Below, piece after piece: positions 17,871-28,252 of a DNA stretch of 64,000 nucleotides (the stretch's first letter is position 1; the number at the start of each line of letters is the position of its first letter). Location: NCBI RefSeq assembly GCF_900156175.1, contig NZ_FTMV01000003.1:186001-250000 (forward strand), written 5' to 3'. The position numbers and the translations under genes are program-made. The notes under the pieces are model-generated. The model was given only the letters and a program-made list of their open reading frames with translations. It searched no databases and was not told the DNA's origin. Origin of the DNA: Janthinobacterium sp. TND4EL3. GTDB taxonomy: Bacteria; Pseudomonadota; Gammaproteobacteria; Burkholderiales; Burkholderiaceae_D.

Positions 17871-18554
17871 ATGCCACGCACACGCATCAAGATCTGCGGC
17901 CTGACCCGCGTTGAAGACATCCAGGCTGTCGTGGCGGCGGGCGCCGACGCCATCGGCTTCGTGTTTTATCCGAAAAGCCCCCGTTACGTGACGCCGCAGC
18001 AGGCCGCCAGCCTGATCGCCGCCGTTCCCCCGTACGTGACGGCGGTGGGCCTGTTCGTCAACGCCACCGTGGACGAGGTGCGGGCCACCAGGGCCGTGGC
18101 GCCCTTGTCCCTGCTGCAATTTCACGGCGACGAGACGCCCGAGCACAGCGCCGCGCTGGCCGGCGCCGTGAATACGCCGTTTACACAAGTGTTCAGGGTG
18201 AAACCTGACACCTCCTTTGAAGATTTGCTAGAATACGAACAGCGCTATCGCGCCGCCAGTCCCTTGTTTGCCAGCCTCTTGCTGGACACCTATGTGGATG
18301 CCTATGGCGGTGCAGGAAAGGTATTCGATTGGTCCCTCATTCCAGAAGAACTCGCGCCTCGGGTCGTTTTAAGTGGTGGCTTGAGCGTACAAAACGCGAC
18401 TGACGCAGTGGTGCGCGTGCGCCCTTACGCCGTCGACATCAGCAGTGGTGTCGAAGCGTCCAAGGGCATCAAGGACGCGTCCCGTGTCCGCGCGTTCATC
18501 GCCGCGGTGCAGGATGCCGATGCCATCATTGCCAGAGGAAACCACCATGAATGA
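17871..18554 (+). CDS. trpF: Phosphoribosylanthranilate isomerase
   Basis: A 227-residue TIM-barrel enzyme that converts phosphoribosylanthranilate to the carboxyphenylamino-deoxyribulose phosphate in tryptophan synthesis. The catalytic Cys is in KICGLTR near the N-terminus, and the general acid Asp is in [14 protein letters not shown]. It is a single-function TrpF, not fused to TrpC. Its stop overlaps the trpB start by eight bases, indicating coupled translation. Confidence 0.96.
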   Translation: MPRTRIKICGLTRVEDIQAVVAAGADAIGFVFYPKSPRYVTPQQAASLIAAVPPYVTAVGLFVNATVDEVRATRAVAPLSLLQFHGDETPEHSAALAGAVNTPFTQVFRVKPDTSFEDLLEYEQRYRAASPLFASLLLDTYVDAYGGAGKVFDWSLIPEELAPRVVLSGGLSVQNATDAVVRVRPYAVDISSGVEASKGIKDASRVRAFIAAVQDADAIIARGNHHE

Positions 18555-19797
18555 CCGTACCACAGCGCCCGGCGCAGCCGCCGCATTGTTCCACGCCACC
18601 GATTACCCGTTTCCCGACCTGCGCGGCCACTTCGGCCCCTACGGCGGGGCATTTGTTGCCGAAACGCTCACGCATGCGCTGGCCGAGCTGAAGGACGCCT
18701 ACGCCCGCTACAGCGCCGACCCGGAATTCCTCGAAGAATTCCGCTATGAGCTCAAGCACTTCGTCGGCCGTCCGTCGCCCATCTACCACGCCAAGCGCTG
18801 GTCCGAGATGGCCGGCGGCGCGCAGATCTATTTCAAGCGCGAAGACTTGAACCACACGGGCGCGCACAAGATCAATAACGTGATCGGGCAGGCCCTGCTG
18901 GCCAAGCGCATGGGCAAGCCGCGCATCATCGCCGAAACGGGCGCCGGCCAGCATGGCGTGGCCACGGCCACGATCTGCGCCCGCTTCGGCCTCGAATGCG
19001 TGGTCTACATGGGCAGCGAAGACGTCAAGCGCCAGGCGCAGAACGTGTACCGCATGAAATTGCTGGGCGCGACCGTCGTGCCCGTCGAGTCGGGCTCGAA
19101 AACCCTCAAGGATGCGCTGAACGAAGCCATGCGCGACTGGGTCACGAACATCGAAAACACCTTTTATATCATCGGCACCGTGGCCGGTCCCCATCCGTAT
19201 CCGATGATGGTGCGCGATTTCCAGTCCGTGATCGGCGAGGAATGCCTGGTGCAGATGCCGGAAATGACGGGCCGCCAGCCCGATTACGTCCTGGCCTGCA
19301 TCGGCGGCGGCTCGAACGCCATGGGCATCTTTTACCCGTACATCGACCAGAAAGAGGTCAAGCTGATCGGCGTGGAAGCGGCCGGCGAGGGACTGGACAC
19401 GGGCAAGCATTCGGCGTCGCTGACGGCCGGTTTTCCGGGCGTGCTGCACGGCAACCGCACCTATCTGCTGCAGGATGACAACGGCCAGATCATCGAGACG
19501 CATTCCGTCTCGGCCGGCCTCGACTACCCGGGCGTGGGCCCGGAACATGCCTGGTTGAAAGATTCCGGCCGCGCGCAATACGTGTCGATCACGGACGACG
19601 AGGCGCTGCAGGCTTTCCACGACTGCTGCCATATCGAAGGCATCATCCCGGCCCTGGAATCGTCGCACGCGCTGGCCTACGCGGCCAAGCTGGCGGCCAC
19701 CTTGCCGAAAGATCAAATTGTACTGGCCAACCTGTCGGGCCGTGGCGACAAGGACATGCATACGGTGGCGGAGCGCATGGGATTGAATTTCAGTTAA
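18547..19797 (+). CDS. trpB: Tryptophan synthase beta chain
   Basis: A 416-residue PLP enzyme joining indole and serine. The PLP lysine is Lys108 in [11 protein letters not shown], and the phosphate loop is [10 protein letters not shown]. It works as an alpha2-beta2 complex with TrpA, encoded 86 bp downstream. It starts inside the 3' end of trpF. The N-terminal 20 residues before the [15 protein letters not shown] motif form a short extension common in this group. Confidence 0.97.
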   Translation: MNDRTTAPGAAAALFHATDYPFPDLRGHFGPYGGAFVAETLTHALAELKDAYARYSADPEFLEEFRYELKHFVGRPSPIYHAKRWSEMAGGAQIYFKREDLNHTGAHKINNVIGQALLAKRMGKPRIIAETGAGQHGVATATICARFGLECVVYMGSEDVKRQAQNVYRMKLLGATVVPVESGSKTLKDALNEAMRDWVTNIENTFYIIGTVAGPHPYPMMVRDFQSVIGEECLVQMPEMTGRQPDYVLACIGGGSNAMGIFYPYIDQKEVKLIGVEAAGEGLDTGKHSASLTAGFPGVLHGNRTYLLQDDNGQIIETHSVSAGLDYPGVGPEHAWLKDSGRAQYVSITDDEALQAFHDCCHIEGIIPALESSHALAYAAKLAATLPKDQIVLANLSGRGDKDMHTVAERMGLNFS

Positions 19798-19825
19798 ATA
19801 ACTGTCAATTCCCCATAACGCGTAG

Positions 19826-19856
19826 GTCGGATGAGCGCGCAAGCGCGTCATCCGAC
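19826..19856. repeat. REP-like palindrome between trpB and trpA
   Basis: GTCGGATGA and TCATCCGAC arms, extended inward by CGCGC/GCGCG with one bulged G and an AA loop, form a strong hairpin. The sequence type (GTAGGTCGGATnA...TnATCCGACA) resembles dispersed proteobacterial REP elements. Only one copy occurs in the window. There is no T run, so it is not an ordinary terminator. Confidence 0.55.
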
Positions 19857-19883
19857 ATCCTCCACCGATAAAGAAAGCTCACC

Positions 19884-20681
19884 ATGTCCCGTATCGCCGC
19901 TACCTTCGCCCAGTTAAAATCCAGCAACAAGACCGGCCTGGTCACCTTCATTACCGCCGGCGACCCCGGCCCCGACGCCACCGTGCCCCTGATGCACGCG
20001 CTCGTCGAGGGCGGCGCCGACGTGCTGGAGCTGGGCGTGCCGTTTTCCGACCCCATGGCCGAAGGCCCCGTCATCCAGCGCGCCTGCGAGCGGGCCTTGA
20101 AATTCAATGTCGGCATCCACGACGTGTTCGGCTATGTGCGCCAGTTCCGTGAAACGAACCAGACGACGCCCGTCGTGCTGATGGGCTATGCGAATCCCAT
20201 CGAACGCATCGGCAGCGCCGCGTTTATTGATGCAGCGCAAGCTGCCGGCGCCGATGGCGCCATCGTCGTCGACTATCCGCCCGAAGAATGCGAGCAATTC
20301 GCGGCCGCCATGCGCGCGGCCGGCCTCGACCTGATTTTCCTGCTGGCACCTACCTCGACGGAAGAGCGCATCGCGCAAGTGGCCAAGGTTGGCGGCGGCT
20401 TCAGCTATTACGTGTCGCTGAAAGGCGTCACGGGTGCCGGTAACATTGATACGGAACAGGTGGCGGAACGCCTCGCGGCCATCCGCCAGCATGTAAAATT
20501 ACCCATCGGCGTGGGCTTCGGCATCCGCGATGGCGCCACGGCCAAGGCCGTTGCCAAGGTGGCCGATGCCGTCGTCATCGGCAGCCGCATCATCCAGGAA
20601 ATTGAAAACGCCCCGGAAGGGGGCGCCGTCGATGCCGTGCGCAGCTTTACGGCAGGCATCCGCGCCGCACTGGACGCTTGA
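19884..20681 (+). CDS. trpA: Tryptophan synthase alpha chain
   Basis: A 265-residue TIM barrel that cleaves indole-3-glycerol phosphate to indole. Catalytic Glu49 is in [14 protein letters not shown]; the position equivalent to Asp60 of the enteric enzyme is Glu60 here, which is common in beta-proteobacteria. The phosphate-binding GVGFGIRDG motif is present. It is separated from trpB by a REP-like palindrome that may tune relative expression. Confidence 0.96.
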   Translation: MSRIAATFAQLKSSNKTGLVTFITAGDPGPDATVPLMHALVEGGADVLELGVPFSDPMAEGPVIQRACERALKFNVGIHDVFGYVRQFRETNQTTPVVLMGYANPIERIGSAAFIDAAQAAGADGAIVVDYPPEECEQFAAAMRAAGLDLIFLLAPTSTEERIAQVAKVGGGFSYYVSLKGVTGAGNIDTEQVAERLAAIRQHVKLPIGVGFGIRDGATAKAVAKVADAVVIGSRIIQEIENAPEGGAVDAVRSFTAGIRAALDA

Positions 20682-20762
20682 GCAAGCTTGCCGTTTACGC
20701 AAGATGCGTTGGCGGCAAAGTTCGACAGCCCGGCGATAAACGGCTACACTTCGGCCACTGAT

Positions 20763-20790
20763 TTGCCTGTTATTGTGCAATAGATAAAAT
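20763..20790 (+). promoter_or_regulatory. Probable accD promoter
   Basis: TTGCCT (20763-20768), a 16-bp spacer and TAAAAT (20785-20790). This gives a leader of about 80 bases containing a GCGTC-CACT-GACGC hairpin before the accD ribosome site. Confidence 0.45.
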
Positions 20791-20878
20791 TTTTGGTGGC
20801 ACCCCGCGGGGCGTCGCCGTTGACCGTCTGCCGGGGGCGTCCACTGACGCTACCCCTACAAGGGCCCAAGGAGAAAAT

Positions 20879-21751
20879 ATGAGTTGGTTGGAAAAACTGC
20901 TGCCACCGCGCATCCAGCGTTCTGATGCTGCCGCGCGCAAGACCATGCCGGAAGGCCTGTGGGTCAAGTGCCCGTCGTGCGAAGCCGTGCTGTACCGCAC
21001 GGACCTGGAATCGAATTTGCATGTGTGCCCGAAATGCGACCATCACATGCGCATCCGCGCGCGTGAGCGCCTCGACAGCCTGCTCGACGCGGGCGGCCGC
21101 TATGAAATCGGCCAGGAAATCCTGCCCGTCGATACCTTGAAATTCAAGGACAGCAAGAAATACCCCGACCGCCTGAAGTCCGCCATGGAAGCGACGGGCG
21201 AGACCGATGCGATGGTCGTCATGGGCGGCGCCATCATGAGCCTGCCAGTGGTCGTGGCGTGCTTCGAATTCGAATTCATGGGCGGCTCCATGGGCTCCGT
21301 CGTCGGCGAGCGCTTCGTGCGCGGCGCGCAGATCGCGCTGGAGCAGAAAGTGCCGTTCATTTGCATCACCGCCACCGGTGGCGCGCGCATGCAGGAAGGC
21401 TTGCTGTCGCTGATGCAGATGGCGAAAACCACGGCCATGCTGACCAAGTTGTCGGAAAAGAAATTGCCATTCATCAGCGTGCTGACCGACCCGACCATGG
21501 GCGGCGTGTCCGCTTCGTTCGCCTTCATGGGCGACGTCGTCATCGCCGAGCCAAAAGCGCTGATTGGCTTTGCCGGCCCACGCGTGATCGAAAACACCGT
21601 GCGCGAAAAACTGCCGGAAGGCTTCCAGCGCGCCGAGTTCCTCGTCACCAAGGGCGCTGTCGACATGATCGTCGACCGCCGCAAGATGCGCGAAGAAATC
21701 GCCCGTCTGCTGGCCTTGCTGCAGAACCAGGCCGTTGAAGTGCTTGCTTAA
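20879..21751 (+). CDS. accD: Acetyl-CoA carboxylase carboxyltransferase subunit beta
   Basis: A 290-residue subunit which, with AccA, transfers carboxyl from biotin to acetyl-CoA, making malonyl-CoA. The N-terminal zinc ribbon has CPSC and CPKC pairs (about residues 31-55), and the crotonase-like core includes [12 protein letters not shown] and [17 protein letters not shown] precedes the start. The leader is long for this region. folC follows 103 bp later, a frequent accD-folC order. Confidence 0.97.
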   Translation: MSWLEKLLPPRIQRSDAAARKTMPEGLWVKCPSCEAVLYRTDLESNLHVCPKCDHHMRIRARERLDSLLDAGGRYEIGQEILPVDTLKFKDSKKYPDRLKSAMEATGETDAMVVMGGAIMSLPVVVACFEFEFMGGSMGSVVGERFVRGAQIALEQKVPFICITATGGARMQEGLLSLMQMAKTTAMLTKLSEKKLPFISVLTDPTMGGVSASFAFMGDVVIAEPKALIGFAGPRVIENTVREKLPEGFQRAEFLVTKGAVDMIVDRRKMREEIARLLALLQNQAVEVLA

Positions 21752-21854
21752 TCGTAAATAGTTACAGGCCGGGCGGTGTCCTGCGGACCCGCCTGGTTGC
21801 CACGCCACACCGTCTGCGCGCCGCGCGCACTGTCTCCTCATCAACAAGTCTCCC

Positions 21855-23153
21855 ATGCAAAACCTCCCCACCACCTTGCCGGACTGGCTCGCCCTGCTGG
21901 AAACCCGCCATTCGGAAACCCAGATCAACATGGGCCTGGACCGCGTGCAAGCCGTCAAGGCGCGCATGCAGCTCGCTTTTACTTGCCCCGTGATCATGGT
22001 GGCGGGCACGAATGGCAAGGGTTCCACCTGCGCCATGCTGGAATCCGTGCTGTTGCGTGCTGGCTACAAAGTGGGCCTGTACATCAAGCCGCATTTCCTC
22101 GATTTCAATGAGCGCGCCCGCGTGCTGGGCGAGATGGCCAGCGACGAGCAGCTCGTCGCCAGCTTCCAGGCCGTCGAAGCCGTGCGCGGCGACACGCCGC
22201 TCACGTATTTCGAATTCACCACCCTGGCTATCCTGCACCTGTTGTCGCAAGCCAAGCTCGATGTGGCCATCCTCGAAGTGGGCCTGGGCGGGCGCCTGGA
22301 CGCCGTCAACGTGATCGACGCCGACGTGGCCATCGTCACCAGCGTCGACATCGACCATACGGATTACCTTGGCGACACGCGCGAAGCGATCGGCTTTGAG
22401 AAGGCCGGTATCTTCCGTCCGGGCAAGGCGGCCATCTGCAGCGACCCCGTGCCGCCGCAGTCGCTGATCGACCATGCCGAGGCCATCGGCGCCGACCTGT
22501 GGCTGATGGGCCGCGATTTCAACTATTCGGGCGACAAGCAGCAGTGGAACTACGGCGGGCGCGAGCAGCGCCGCAATTCGCTGGCCTACCCGAGCTTGCG
22601 CGGTGCCAACCAGATCCTCAACGCGACGGCCGTGCTGGCCGCGCTGGAAGTGCTGAAATTGAAACTGCCCGTGGGCGCGCAGGAAGTGCGCACGGGTCTC
22701 GTGACGGTAGAGTTGCCGGGCCGCTTCCAGGTCTTGCCTGGCCGCCCCAGCGTGATCCTTGATGTAGCGCATAATCCCCACGCGGCCTCGGCCTTGAACC
22801 AGAACCTGGGCAATATGGGTTTCCACCCGTACACCTACGCCGTGTTCGGTTCCATGCATGACAAGGATATCGATGGCGTGCTGGCCGCCATGAGCGAACA
22901 CGTCGACCACTGGTGCCTGGCGGGCCTGCCTTCGCCGCGCGCGGCCACGGCTTCCGAACTGGCCGCCAAGGTGCAGATCATGCTGGAAGATAAGCCTGAC
23001 AGCAGCGAGCACACTGTGTCTATTTTCGATGATCCGGCACAAGCTTTTGCAAATGCAATGAGCCGGGCCGGTGAGAATGATAGAATTGTGGTCTTTGGTT
23101 CTTTCCTCACCGTCGCCGGCGTGATGAAGGCCCGAAAATCCTCACTTCACTGA
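21855..23153 (+). CDS. folC: Folylpolyglutamate synthase / dihydrofolate synthase
   Basis: A 432-residue ATP-dependent ligase that joins glutamate to dihydropteroate and extends folate polyglutamates. The Mur-ligase P-loop is VAGTNGKGSTCAML. EVGLGGRLDAVNV, SVDIDHTDYLG and LDVAHNPHAA are further family motifs. It is followed by the SPOR gene, cvpA, purF and metZ, the same order as in Pseudomonas and Burkholderia. Confidence 0.95.
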   Translation: MQNLPTTLPDWLALLETRHSETQINMGLDRVQAVKARMQLAFTCPVIMVAGTNGKGSTCAMLESVLLRAGYKVGLYIKPHFLDFNERARVLGEMASDEQLVASFQAVEAVRGDTPLTYFEFTTLAILHLLSQAKLDVAILEVGLGGRLDAVNVIDADVAIVTSVDIDHTDYLGDTREAIGFEKAGIFRPGKAAICSDPVPPQSLIDHAEAIGADLWLMGRDFNYSGDKQQWNYGGREQRRNSLAYPSLRGANQILNATAVLAALEVLKLKLPVGAQEVRTGLVTVELPGRFQVLPGRPSVILDVAHNPHAASALNQNLGNMGFHPYTYAVFGSMHDKDIDGVLAAMSEHVDHWCLAGLPSPRAATASELAAKVQIMLEDKPDSSEHTVSIFDDPAQAFANAMSRAGENDRIVVFGSFLTVAGVMKARKSSLH

Positions 23154-23177
23154 AACGCACTCGACTGAAAATCACGC

Positions 23178-24161
23178 ATGGGCTTGTTCTCGAAACTGTT
23201 TAAAAACAAGCAAGAATCCTCTGGCGAAGACAGCGGCTTTTATGTCCCTGGCGAAGCGCAGTCGCCGACCCGCAAGCGCGCCGCCAACACCTCCGGTGGC
23301 GGCGGATCGCGCCGTGGCGGCAAGGAAGCGCCGGATCCGGTCTTGCCTGAAAAGAAACGCGCACGCCGCCGCCTGGTCGGGGCCATTGCCCTGGCCCTGG
23401 GCGTGGCCGTCGGCTTGCCGATGCTGCTCGATTCCGAGCCGAAAGCACCGTTCAACGACATTGCCATCGACATTCCGTCGAAGGAGAAGGCTGTCGCGCC
23501 TGCGCCGGCGCCCGTGCCTGCCGTTCCGGCCCAGGCCGCCGCGAATGGCCTGGACCAGTCCGAGGAAATTATCGACGCACCGCTGCCGCCCGCGGCCAAG
23601 CCCGCGCCTGCGCCGGCACCCGTGCTGGCAGCCGCCCAGCCTGCGCCCGTCAAGCCGGCCTATGTTGAGCCAAAATCCGAACCGAAACCCGAACCGAAAC
23701 CTGTCAAGGTGGAGCCGAAACCGGAACCTAAACCCGAGCCGAAACACGAAGCCAAGCCGGAACCGAAACACGAGCCCAAGCCTGAACCGAAGCATGAGGT
23801 AAAACCGGAAGCCAAGCCGGAGCCGAAACCGGCCAAGCCGGCGCAATCGGCCGACGATGCCGCGCGCGCGCTGGCCATCCTGGAAGGCAAGCCGCAAGAG
23901 AAAGCGCAAGACAAGCCCCACGACGCCGGCAACGGCAAGTTCGTGGTGCAGGTGGCGGCGCTGGCGACGCAGGACAAGGTCGACGAATTGCAGGAAAAAC
24001 TGCGCGAAGCGGGCATCAAGTCGTACACGCAGAAAGTCTCCAGCCCGGCTGGCGAGCGCATCCGCGTGCGCGTGGGGCCGTTCGGCAGCCGCGACGATGC
24101 GGAAAAGACGCGCGCCAAGCTGCAAAAACTGGGCCTGGGCGGCAGCCTGGTACCAGTGTGA
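23178..24161 (+). CDS. SPOR-domain membrane protein (DedD-like)
   Basis: A 327-residue protein with a cytoplasmic N-terminus, one membrane helix (about 66-83, VGAIALALGVAVGLPML), and a long periplasmic Pro/Lys/Glu linker. The linker has many KPEPKPEP-type repeats (about 165-225). A C-terminal SPOR domain follows (about 252-327, KFVVQVAALATQDKVDELQ). SPOR domains bind denuded septal peptidoglycan and localise proteins to the division site. In enteric relatives DedD sits in the same folC-cvpA context. The repeat tract is low-complexity at DNA level and may vary in length among strains. Confidence 0.85.
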   Translation: MGLFSKLFKNKQESSGEDSGFYVPGEAQSPTRKRAANTSGGGGSRRGGKEAPDPVLPEKKRARRRLVGAIALALGVAVGLPMLLDSEPKAPFNDIAIDIPSKEKAVAPAPAPVPAVPAQAAANGLDQSEEIIDAPLPPAAKPAPAPAPVLAAAQPAPVKPAYVEPKSEPKPEPKPVKVEPKPEPKPEPKHEAKPEPKHEPKPEPKHEVKPEAKPEPKPAKPAQSADDAARALAILEGKPQEKAQDKPHDAGNGKFVVQVAALATQDKVDELQEKLREAGIKSYTQKVSSPAGERIRVRVGPFGSRDDAEKTRAKLQKLGLGGSLVPV

Positions 24162-24181
24162 CGATGCAAGGCTGAACGCGC

Positions 24182-24670
24182 GTGACGATCTTCGATTACC
24201 TGGTGCTGTTCGTGCTGGTGACCTCCGTGCTGATCAGCATGATGCGCGGCCTGGTCAAGGAAATACTGTCCCTGGTCAGCTGGATCGTGGCTTTCGTCAT
24301 TGCCAACGCCTATGGCGCCACCCTGGCGAAATTTTTGCCGGAAGCCGTGCCGGGCGAAGCCATCCGTTTGTTGCTGGCCTTCGTCGTGCTGTTCATCGGC
24401 GTGCGCATTTTGATGGGATTGCTGTCCATGACGGTCGACGCACTGGTCAAGGTGACGGGCCTGAGCCTGGCCGACCGCACCCTGGGCAGCCTGTTCGGCC
24501 TGGCGCGGGGCCTTGTGATCGTGCTGACCGCCGTCATCTTGTGCGGCATGACTTCCATACCGCAGCAGCCATTCTGGAAAAACGCGCTGCTCAGCCCGTT
24601 CGCGGAGCAGGGCGCGCGCGCCATCAAGCCTTATCTGCCTGCCGCTTACGCGCAGCATGTGAAATTTTGA
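24182..24670 (+). CDS. cvpA: CvpA family membrane protein
   Basis: A 162-residue integral membrane protein with about four hydrophobic segments (YLVLFVLVTSVLISMM near 5-20, ILSLVSWIVAFVIAN near 29-43, LLLAFVVLFIGVRILMG near 63-80, and LFGLARGLVIVLTAVILCG near 104-121). CvpA is needed for colicin V production in E. coli, and family members affect envelope stress resistance; the mechanism is unclear. It starts with GTG at 24182, 20 bp after the SPOR gene, and precedes purF by 39 bp. Confidence 0.9.
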   Translation: MTIFDYLVLFVLVTSVLISMMRGLVKEILSLVSWIVAFVIANAYGATLAKFLPEAVPGEAIRLLLAFVVLFIGVRILMGLLSMTVDALVKVTGLSLADRTLGSLFGLARGLVIVLTAVILCGMTSIPQQPFWKNALLSPFAEQGARAIKPYLPAAYAQHVKF

Positions 24671-24709
24671 ATTTTTTTTAAAATCAGTAGCACAGTTTAG
24701 GAGCACACC

Positions 24710-26233
24710 ATGTGTGGCATCGTCGGCGTCGTTTCCCATCAACCTGTCAATCAATTGCTCTATGATGCATTGTTGCTTTTGCAACATCGCGGTCAGGATG
24801 CGGCAGGGATTGCGACCAATCACAGCAGTATGTTTTCCATGCACAAGGCCAACGGTCTCGTGCGTGACGTCTTCCGCACGCGCAATATGCGTTCGCTGCA
24901 AGGTAATTCGGGCATCGGCCACTGCCGTTACCCGACGGCCGGTTCGTCGAGCGAAGAGGAAGCACAGCCGTTTTATGTGAATGCGCCGTTCGGCATCACC
25001 CTGGCCCACAATGGCAACCTGACCAACTGGGAACAGCTGAAGCAGGAAATGTTCAAGAACGACCGCCGCCACATCAATACCGATTCCGACTCGGAAGTGC
25101 TGCTCAACGTGCTGGCGCATGAAATCCAGGAAGCGACGACGGGCCTGAACCTGGACCCGGAAGCCATCTTCAAGGCCGTGACCGTGCTGAACCGCCGCGT
25201 CAAGGGCGGCTACGCCGCCGTGGCGCAAATCGCCGGCGTGGGTTTGCTGGCCTTCCGCGACCCGCACGGCATCCGTCCGCTGTGCCTGGGCATCAATGAA
25301 ACGGAGCAAGGTCCCGAATACCTGATCGCTTCCGAATCCGTGGCCCTGGAAGGCATGGGCTTCCGCTTCGTGCGCGACATCGGCCCCGGCGAAGCCGTTT
25401 TCATCGATGCTGACAAGCAATTGCACAGCGCCCAGTGCGCCGACAACGCCAGCCTGAACCCGTGCGTCTTCGAATTCGTCTACCTGGCCCGCCCCGACTC
25501 CGTCATCGACGGCGCCTCCGTGTACGCCACGCGCCTGAAAATGGGCGAATACCTGGCCGAGAAGATCCGCGCCGAATTGCCAGGCGTACATATCGACGTG
25601 GTCATGCCGATTCCCGATTCCTCGCGTCCGGCCGCCATCCAGCTGGCCATGGCGCTCAACATCGAGTACCGCGAAGGCTTCATCAAGAACCGCTACATCG
25701 GCCGCACCTTCATCATGCCGGGCCAGGCGGCGCGCAAGAAATCCGTGCGCCAGAAGCTCAACGCGATTCCATCCGAATTCAAGGATAAAGTGGTCTTGCT
25801 GGTCGACGATTCCATCGTGCGCGGCACCACCAGCCGTGAAATCGTGCAGATGGCGCGCGAAGCGGGCGCGACGAAAGTCATCTTCGCCTCGGCCGCGCCA
25901 CCGGTGATCTACCCGAACGTGTACGGCATCGACATGCCGACGCGCGACGAGCTGATCGCCTATGGCCGCACGACGGAAGAGGTGTGCCGCGAAATCACGG
26001 CCGATTACCTGGTGTACCAGGATATCGGCGCGCTGAAGCAGGCGATCGCCGACGTCAACCCGGCCCTGGTCAACTTCGAGGCCTCGTGCTTCGACGGCGT
26101 CTACGTGACGGGCGACGTGTCGCAGGAATACCTGGACCGCCTCGAATATGCGCGCCACCATCCAAAGGCGGCAGCGCCCGAAGATACGCCGCGTTCCCAG
26201 CTGAACCTGAACCTGGCAACGACAGAAGCGTAA
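24710..26233 (+). CDS. purF: Amidophosphoribosyltransferase
   Basis: A 507-residue enzyme for the first step of purine synthesis: PRPP plus glutamine to phosphoribosylamine. The N-terminal glutaminase nucleophile is Cys2 (MCGIVGVVS), so Met must be removed. The PRPP-binding motif VVLLVDDSIVRGTTSREIV is near residues 360-380. AGGAG lies upstream. It is closed by a terminator before metZ. Confidence 0.97.
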   Translation: MCGIVGVVSHQPVNQLLYDALLLLQHRGQDAAGIATNHSSMFSMHKANGLVRDVFRTRNMRSLQGNSGIGHCRYPTAGSSSEEEAQPFYVNAPFGITLAHNGNLTNWEQLKQEMFKNDRRHINTDSDSEVLLNVLAHEIQEATTGLNLDPEAIFKAVTVLNRRVKGGYAAVAQIAGVGLLAFRDPHGIRPLCLGINETEQGPEYLIASESVALEGMGFRFVRDIGPGEAVFIDADKQLHSAQCADNASLNPCVFEFVYLARPDSVIDGASVYATRLKMGEYLAEKIRAELPGVHIDVVMPIPDSSRPAAIQLAMALNIEYREGFIKNRYIGRTFIMPGQAARKKSVRQKLNAIPSEFKDKVVLLVDDSIVRGTTSREIVQMAREAGATKVIFASAAPPVIYPNVYGIDMPTRDELIAYGRTTEEVCREITADYLVYQDIGALKQAIADVNPALVNFEASCFDGVYVTGDVSQEYLDRLEYARHHPKAAAPEDTPRSQLNLNLATTEA

Positions 26234-26240
26234 TTATCTT

Positions 26241-26265
26241 GCCCGGCTAGCGCCGGGCTTTTTTT
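26241..26265 (+). terminator. Terminator after purF
   Basis: GCCCGGC (26241-26247) pairs with GCCGGGC (26252-26258), followed by seven T. metZ begins 12 bp later. Confidence 0.85.
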
Positions 26266-26276
26266 GCTCCGCGATC

Positions 26277-27518
26277 ATGAACGATAAAAAAAACTACGGC
26301 TTTACCACGACCATCCTGCATAACGACCGCCGCAAGGGCATCGAGCACGGCTCGCTGCACAAGCCCGTGCACACCTCCGTTGCGTTTGGATACGCCGACG
26401 CGCGCCAGCTCGCCTCCGTATTCCAGGGCAAGGAGCCGGGCTTCCGCTACGGCCGCCAGGGCAACCCGACGGTCTCCGCGCTGGAAGACAAGGTCAACAA
26501 GATGGAAGGCGGCGTGGCCACCCTGTGCTTTGCCACCGGCATGGGCGCCATCGGCGCCGTGGTGCAGTCCCTGCTGCGCGCAGGCGACCATGTCGTCTCG
26601 TCGGCCTTTCTGTTTGGCAACACCAACAGCCTGTGGCAAACGGTGACGGGGCAGGGCATCGATGTGTCGTTCGTCGACGCCACCGATGTCGCCAACGTGG
26701 CGGCCGCCATCACGCCGGCCACGCGGATTGTTTTCGTGGAAACTATTGCCAACCCGCGCACGCAGATCGCCGACCTGCAAAAAATCGGCGACCTGTGCCG
26801 CGAGCAAGGCATCTTGTACATCGTCGACAACACCATGACGACGCCGTATCTGTTCCGCCCGAAAGCCGTGGGCGCGGGCCTGGTGGTCAATGCGCTGACA
26901 AAATCCATTGGCGGACACGGCAATGCGCTGGGCGGCAGCTTGACGGACACGGGCGTCTTCGACTGGACGCAGTACCCGAATATTTTCGACAATTACAAGA
27001 AGGCGGCGCCGGCCCAGTGGGGCATCGCGCAAATCCGCGCCAAGGCCTTGCGCGACTTCGGCGCTTCGCTGGGTCCGGAAGCGGCGCACCACATCGCCGT
27101 CGGCGCGGAAACCATGGCCCTGCGCATGGATCGCACGTGCTCGAACGCCCTGGCGCTGGCGACCATGCTCGCCGCCGACCCGCGCGTGGCAGCCGTGCAT
27201 TACCCGGGCCTGGCGTCGCACCCGCAGCACGCGCTGGCGACGAACCTGTTCCGCAGCTATGGCTCGCTGTTCAGCTTTGAATTGAAGGATGGCATCGATT
27301 GCTTCGATTTCCTCAATCGTTTGAATCTGGCCATTCCCGCGAGCAACCTCGGTGACACGCGTACCCTGGTCATTCCCGTCGCCCACACGATCTTCTACGA
27401 GATGGGTGCCGAGCGGCGCGCCAGCATGGGCATCGCCGAATCCCTGATCCGCGTCTCCGTCGGCATCGAGGACGAGGTGGATCTGCTCGAGGATTTCCGC
27501 CAGGCACTCGATGTATAA
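26277..27518 (+). CDS. metZ: O-succinylhomoserine sulfhydrylase / cystathionine gamma-synthase-type PLP enzyme
   Basis: A 413-residue Cys/Met-metabolism PLP enzyme. The PLP lysine is Lys209 in ALTKSIGGHGNALGG; YGRQGNPTVSALEDKVN and FATGMGAIGAVVQ are typical. MetZ condenses sulfide with O-succinylhomoserine to give homocysteine. The purF-metZ neighbourhood, known from Pseudomonas, favours MetZ, but sequence alone does not separate it from cystathionine gamma-synthase or lyase relatives. A 16-bp perfect hairpin follows. Confidence 0.85.
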   Translation: MNDKKNYGFTTTILHNDRRKGIEHGSLHKPVHTSVAFGYADARQLASVFQGKEPGFRYGRQGNPTVSALEDKVNKMEGGVATLCFATGMGAIGAVVQSLLRAGDHVVSSAFLFGNTNSLWQTVTGQGIDVSFVDATDVANVAAAITPATRIVFVETIANPRTQIADLQKIGDLCREQGILYIVDNTMTTPYLFRPKAVGAGLVVNALTKSIGGHGNALGGSLTDTGVFDWTQYPNIFDNYKKAAPAQWGIAQIRAKALRDFGASLGPEAAHHIAVGAETMALRMDRTCSNALALATMLAADPRVAAVHYPGLASHPQHALATNLFRSYGSLFSFELKDGIDCFDFLNRLNLAIPASNLGDTRTLVIPVAHTIFYEMGAERRASMGIAESLIRVSVGIEDEVDLLEDFRQALDV

Positions 27519-27533
27519 GTCGCCGGATAAATG

Positions 27534-27572
27534 AAAAGGGCCGCAACAGTCATGCTGTTGCGGCCCTTTTTT
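27534..27572. terminator. Bidirectional terminator between metZ and lexA
   Basis: A perfect 16-bp stem (27534-27549 with 27555-27570) around a TCATG loop, with A and T runs at its ends, serves both converging genes. Confidence 0.92.
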
Positions 27573-27583
27573 CGTGCAGTCGT

Positions 27584-28228
27584 CTAATGCCAGCTGCGCA
27601 TCAAGCCCACCGCCAGCCCTTCCAGGGCGAATTCATCTTCCGGCGACACGGTGATGACCTTGAAATCGGGATTTTCCGGGAACAGTTCGATCACGGAACC
27701 GGTCTTCTTGTAGCGCTTGACGGTGACTTCGTCGCCGATGCGCGCGACGACGATCTGGCCGTTCTTGGCGCTATCGACCTTCTTGACGGCCAATAAGTCG
27801 CCATCCATGATGCCGGCGTCGCGCATGGACCAGCCGCGTACCTTCAGCAGGAAGTCGGGCTTGGCTGAAAACAGGGCCGGGTCGACGTTGTAGCTCGCTT
27901 CGAGGTTTTCCTGCGCCAGAATGGGCGAGCCGGCCGCCACGCGGCCGATCAGGGGCAGCGACATCAGCAGGGCCGGCGCTACCTTCGGCAGCGCCTCGGC
28001 CGCCGCACTCGGCGCCGCGCCGATCAGGCGGATGCCGCGCGAGGTGCCGGGCGAAATCTCGATCGCGCCCTTGCGGGCCAGGGCTTGCAGATGCTCCTCG
28101 GCCGCATTGGCCGATTTGAAACCCAATTCGTTGGCGATCTCGGCACGGGTGGGAGGGAAGCCCGTGTTTTCAATCGCGTCCTTGATCAGGTTCAGGATTT
28201 GTTCTTGTCGTGCTGTCAGCTTGATCAT
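27584..28228 (-). CDS. lexA: LexA repressor of the SOS response
   Basis: A 214-residue repressor-protease. The winged helix-turn-helix (about 1-70) starts [19 protein letters not shown]. The self-cleavage bond is Ala99-Gly100 (RVAAGSP), and the catalytic pair is Ser134 (GWSMRDAG) and Lys171 (VTVKRYKK). RecA filaments trigger cleavage and release SOS genes. An in-frame ATG five codons upstream (28243) is possible; family members favour 28228, although neither has a good ribosome site. Two SOS boxes lie just upstream, giving autorepression. Confidence 0.96.
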   Translation of the reverse strand: MIKLTARQEQILNLIKDAIENTGFPPTRAEIANELGFKSANAAEEHLQALARKGAIEISPGTSRGIRLIGAAPSAAAEALPKVAPALLMSLPLIGRVAAGSPILAQENLEASYNVDPALFSAKPDFLLKVRGWSMRDAGIMDGDLLAVKKVDSAKNGQIVVARIGDEVTVKRYKKTGSVIELFPENPDFKVITVSPEDEFALEGLAVGLMRSWH

Positions 28229-28252
28229 GAGCGGTGGGTGCATACTAAAATG

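Noticed and set aside
23660..26161. 833-codon open frame antisense to purF, cvpA and the SPOR gene
   Set aside because: It spans three real genes, and its sequence reflects the repeats of the SPOR linker. No motif.
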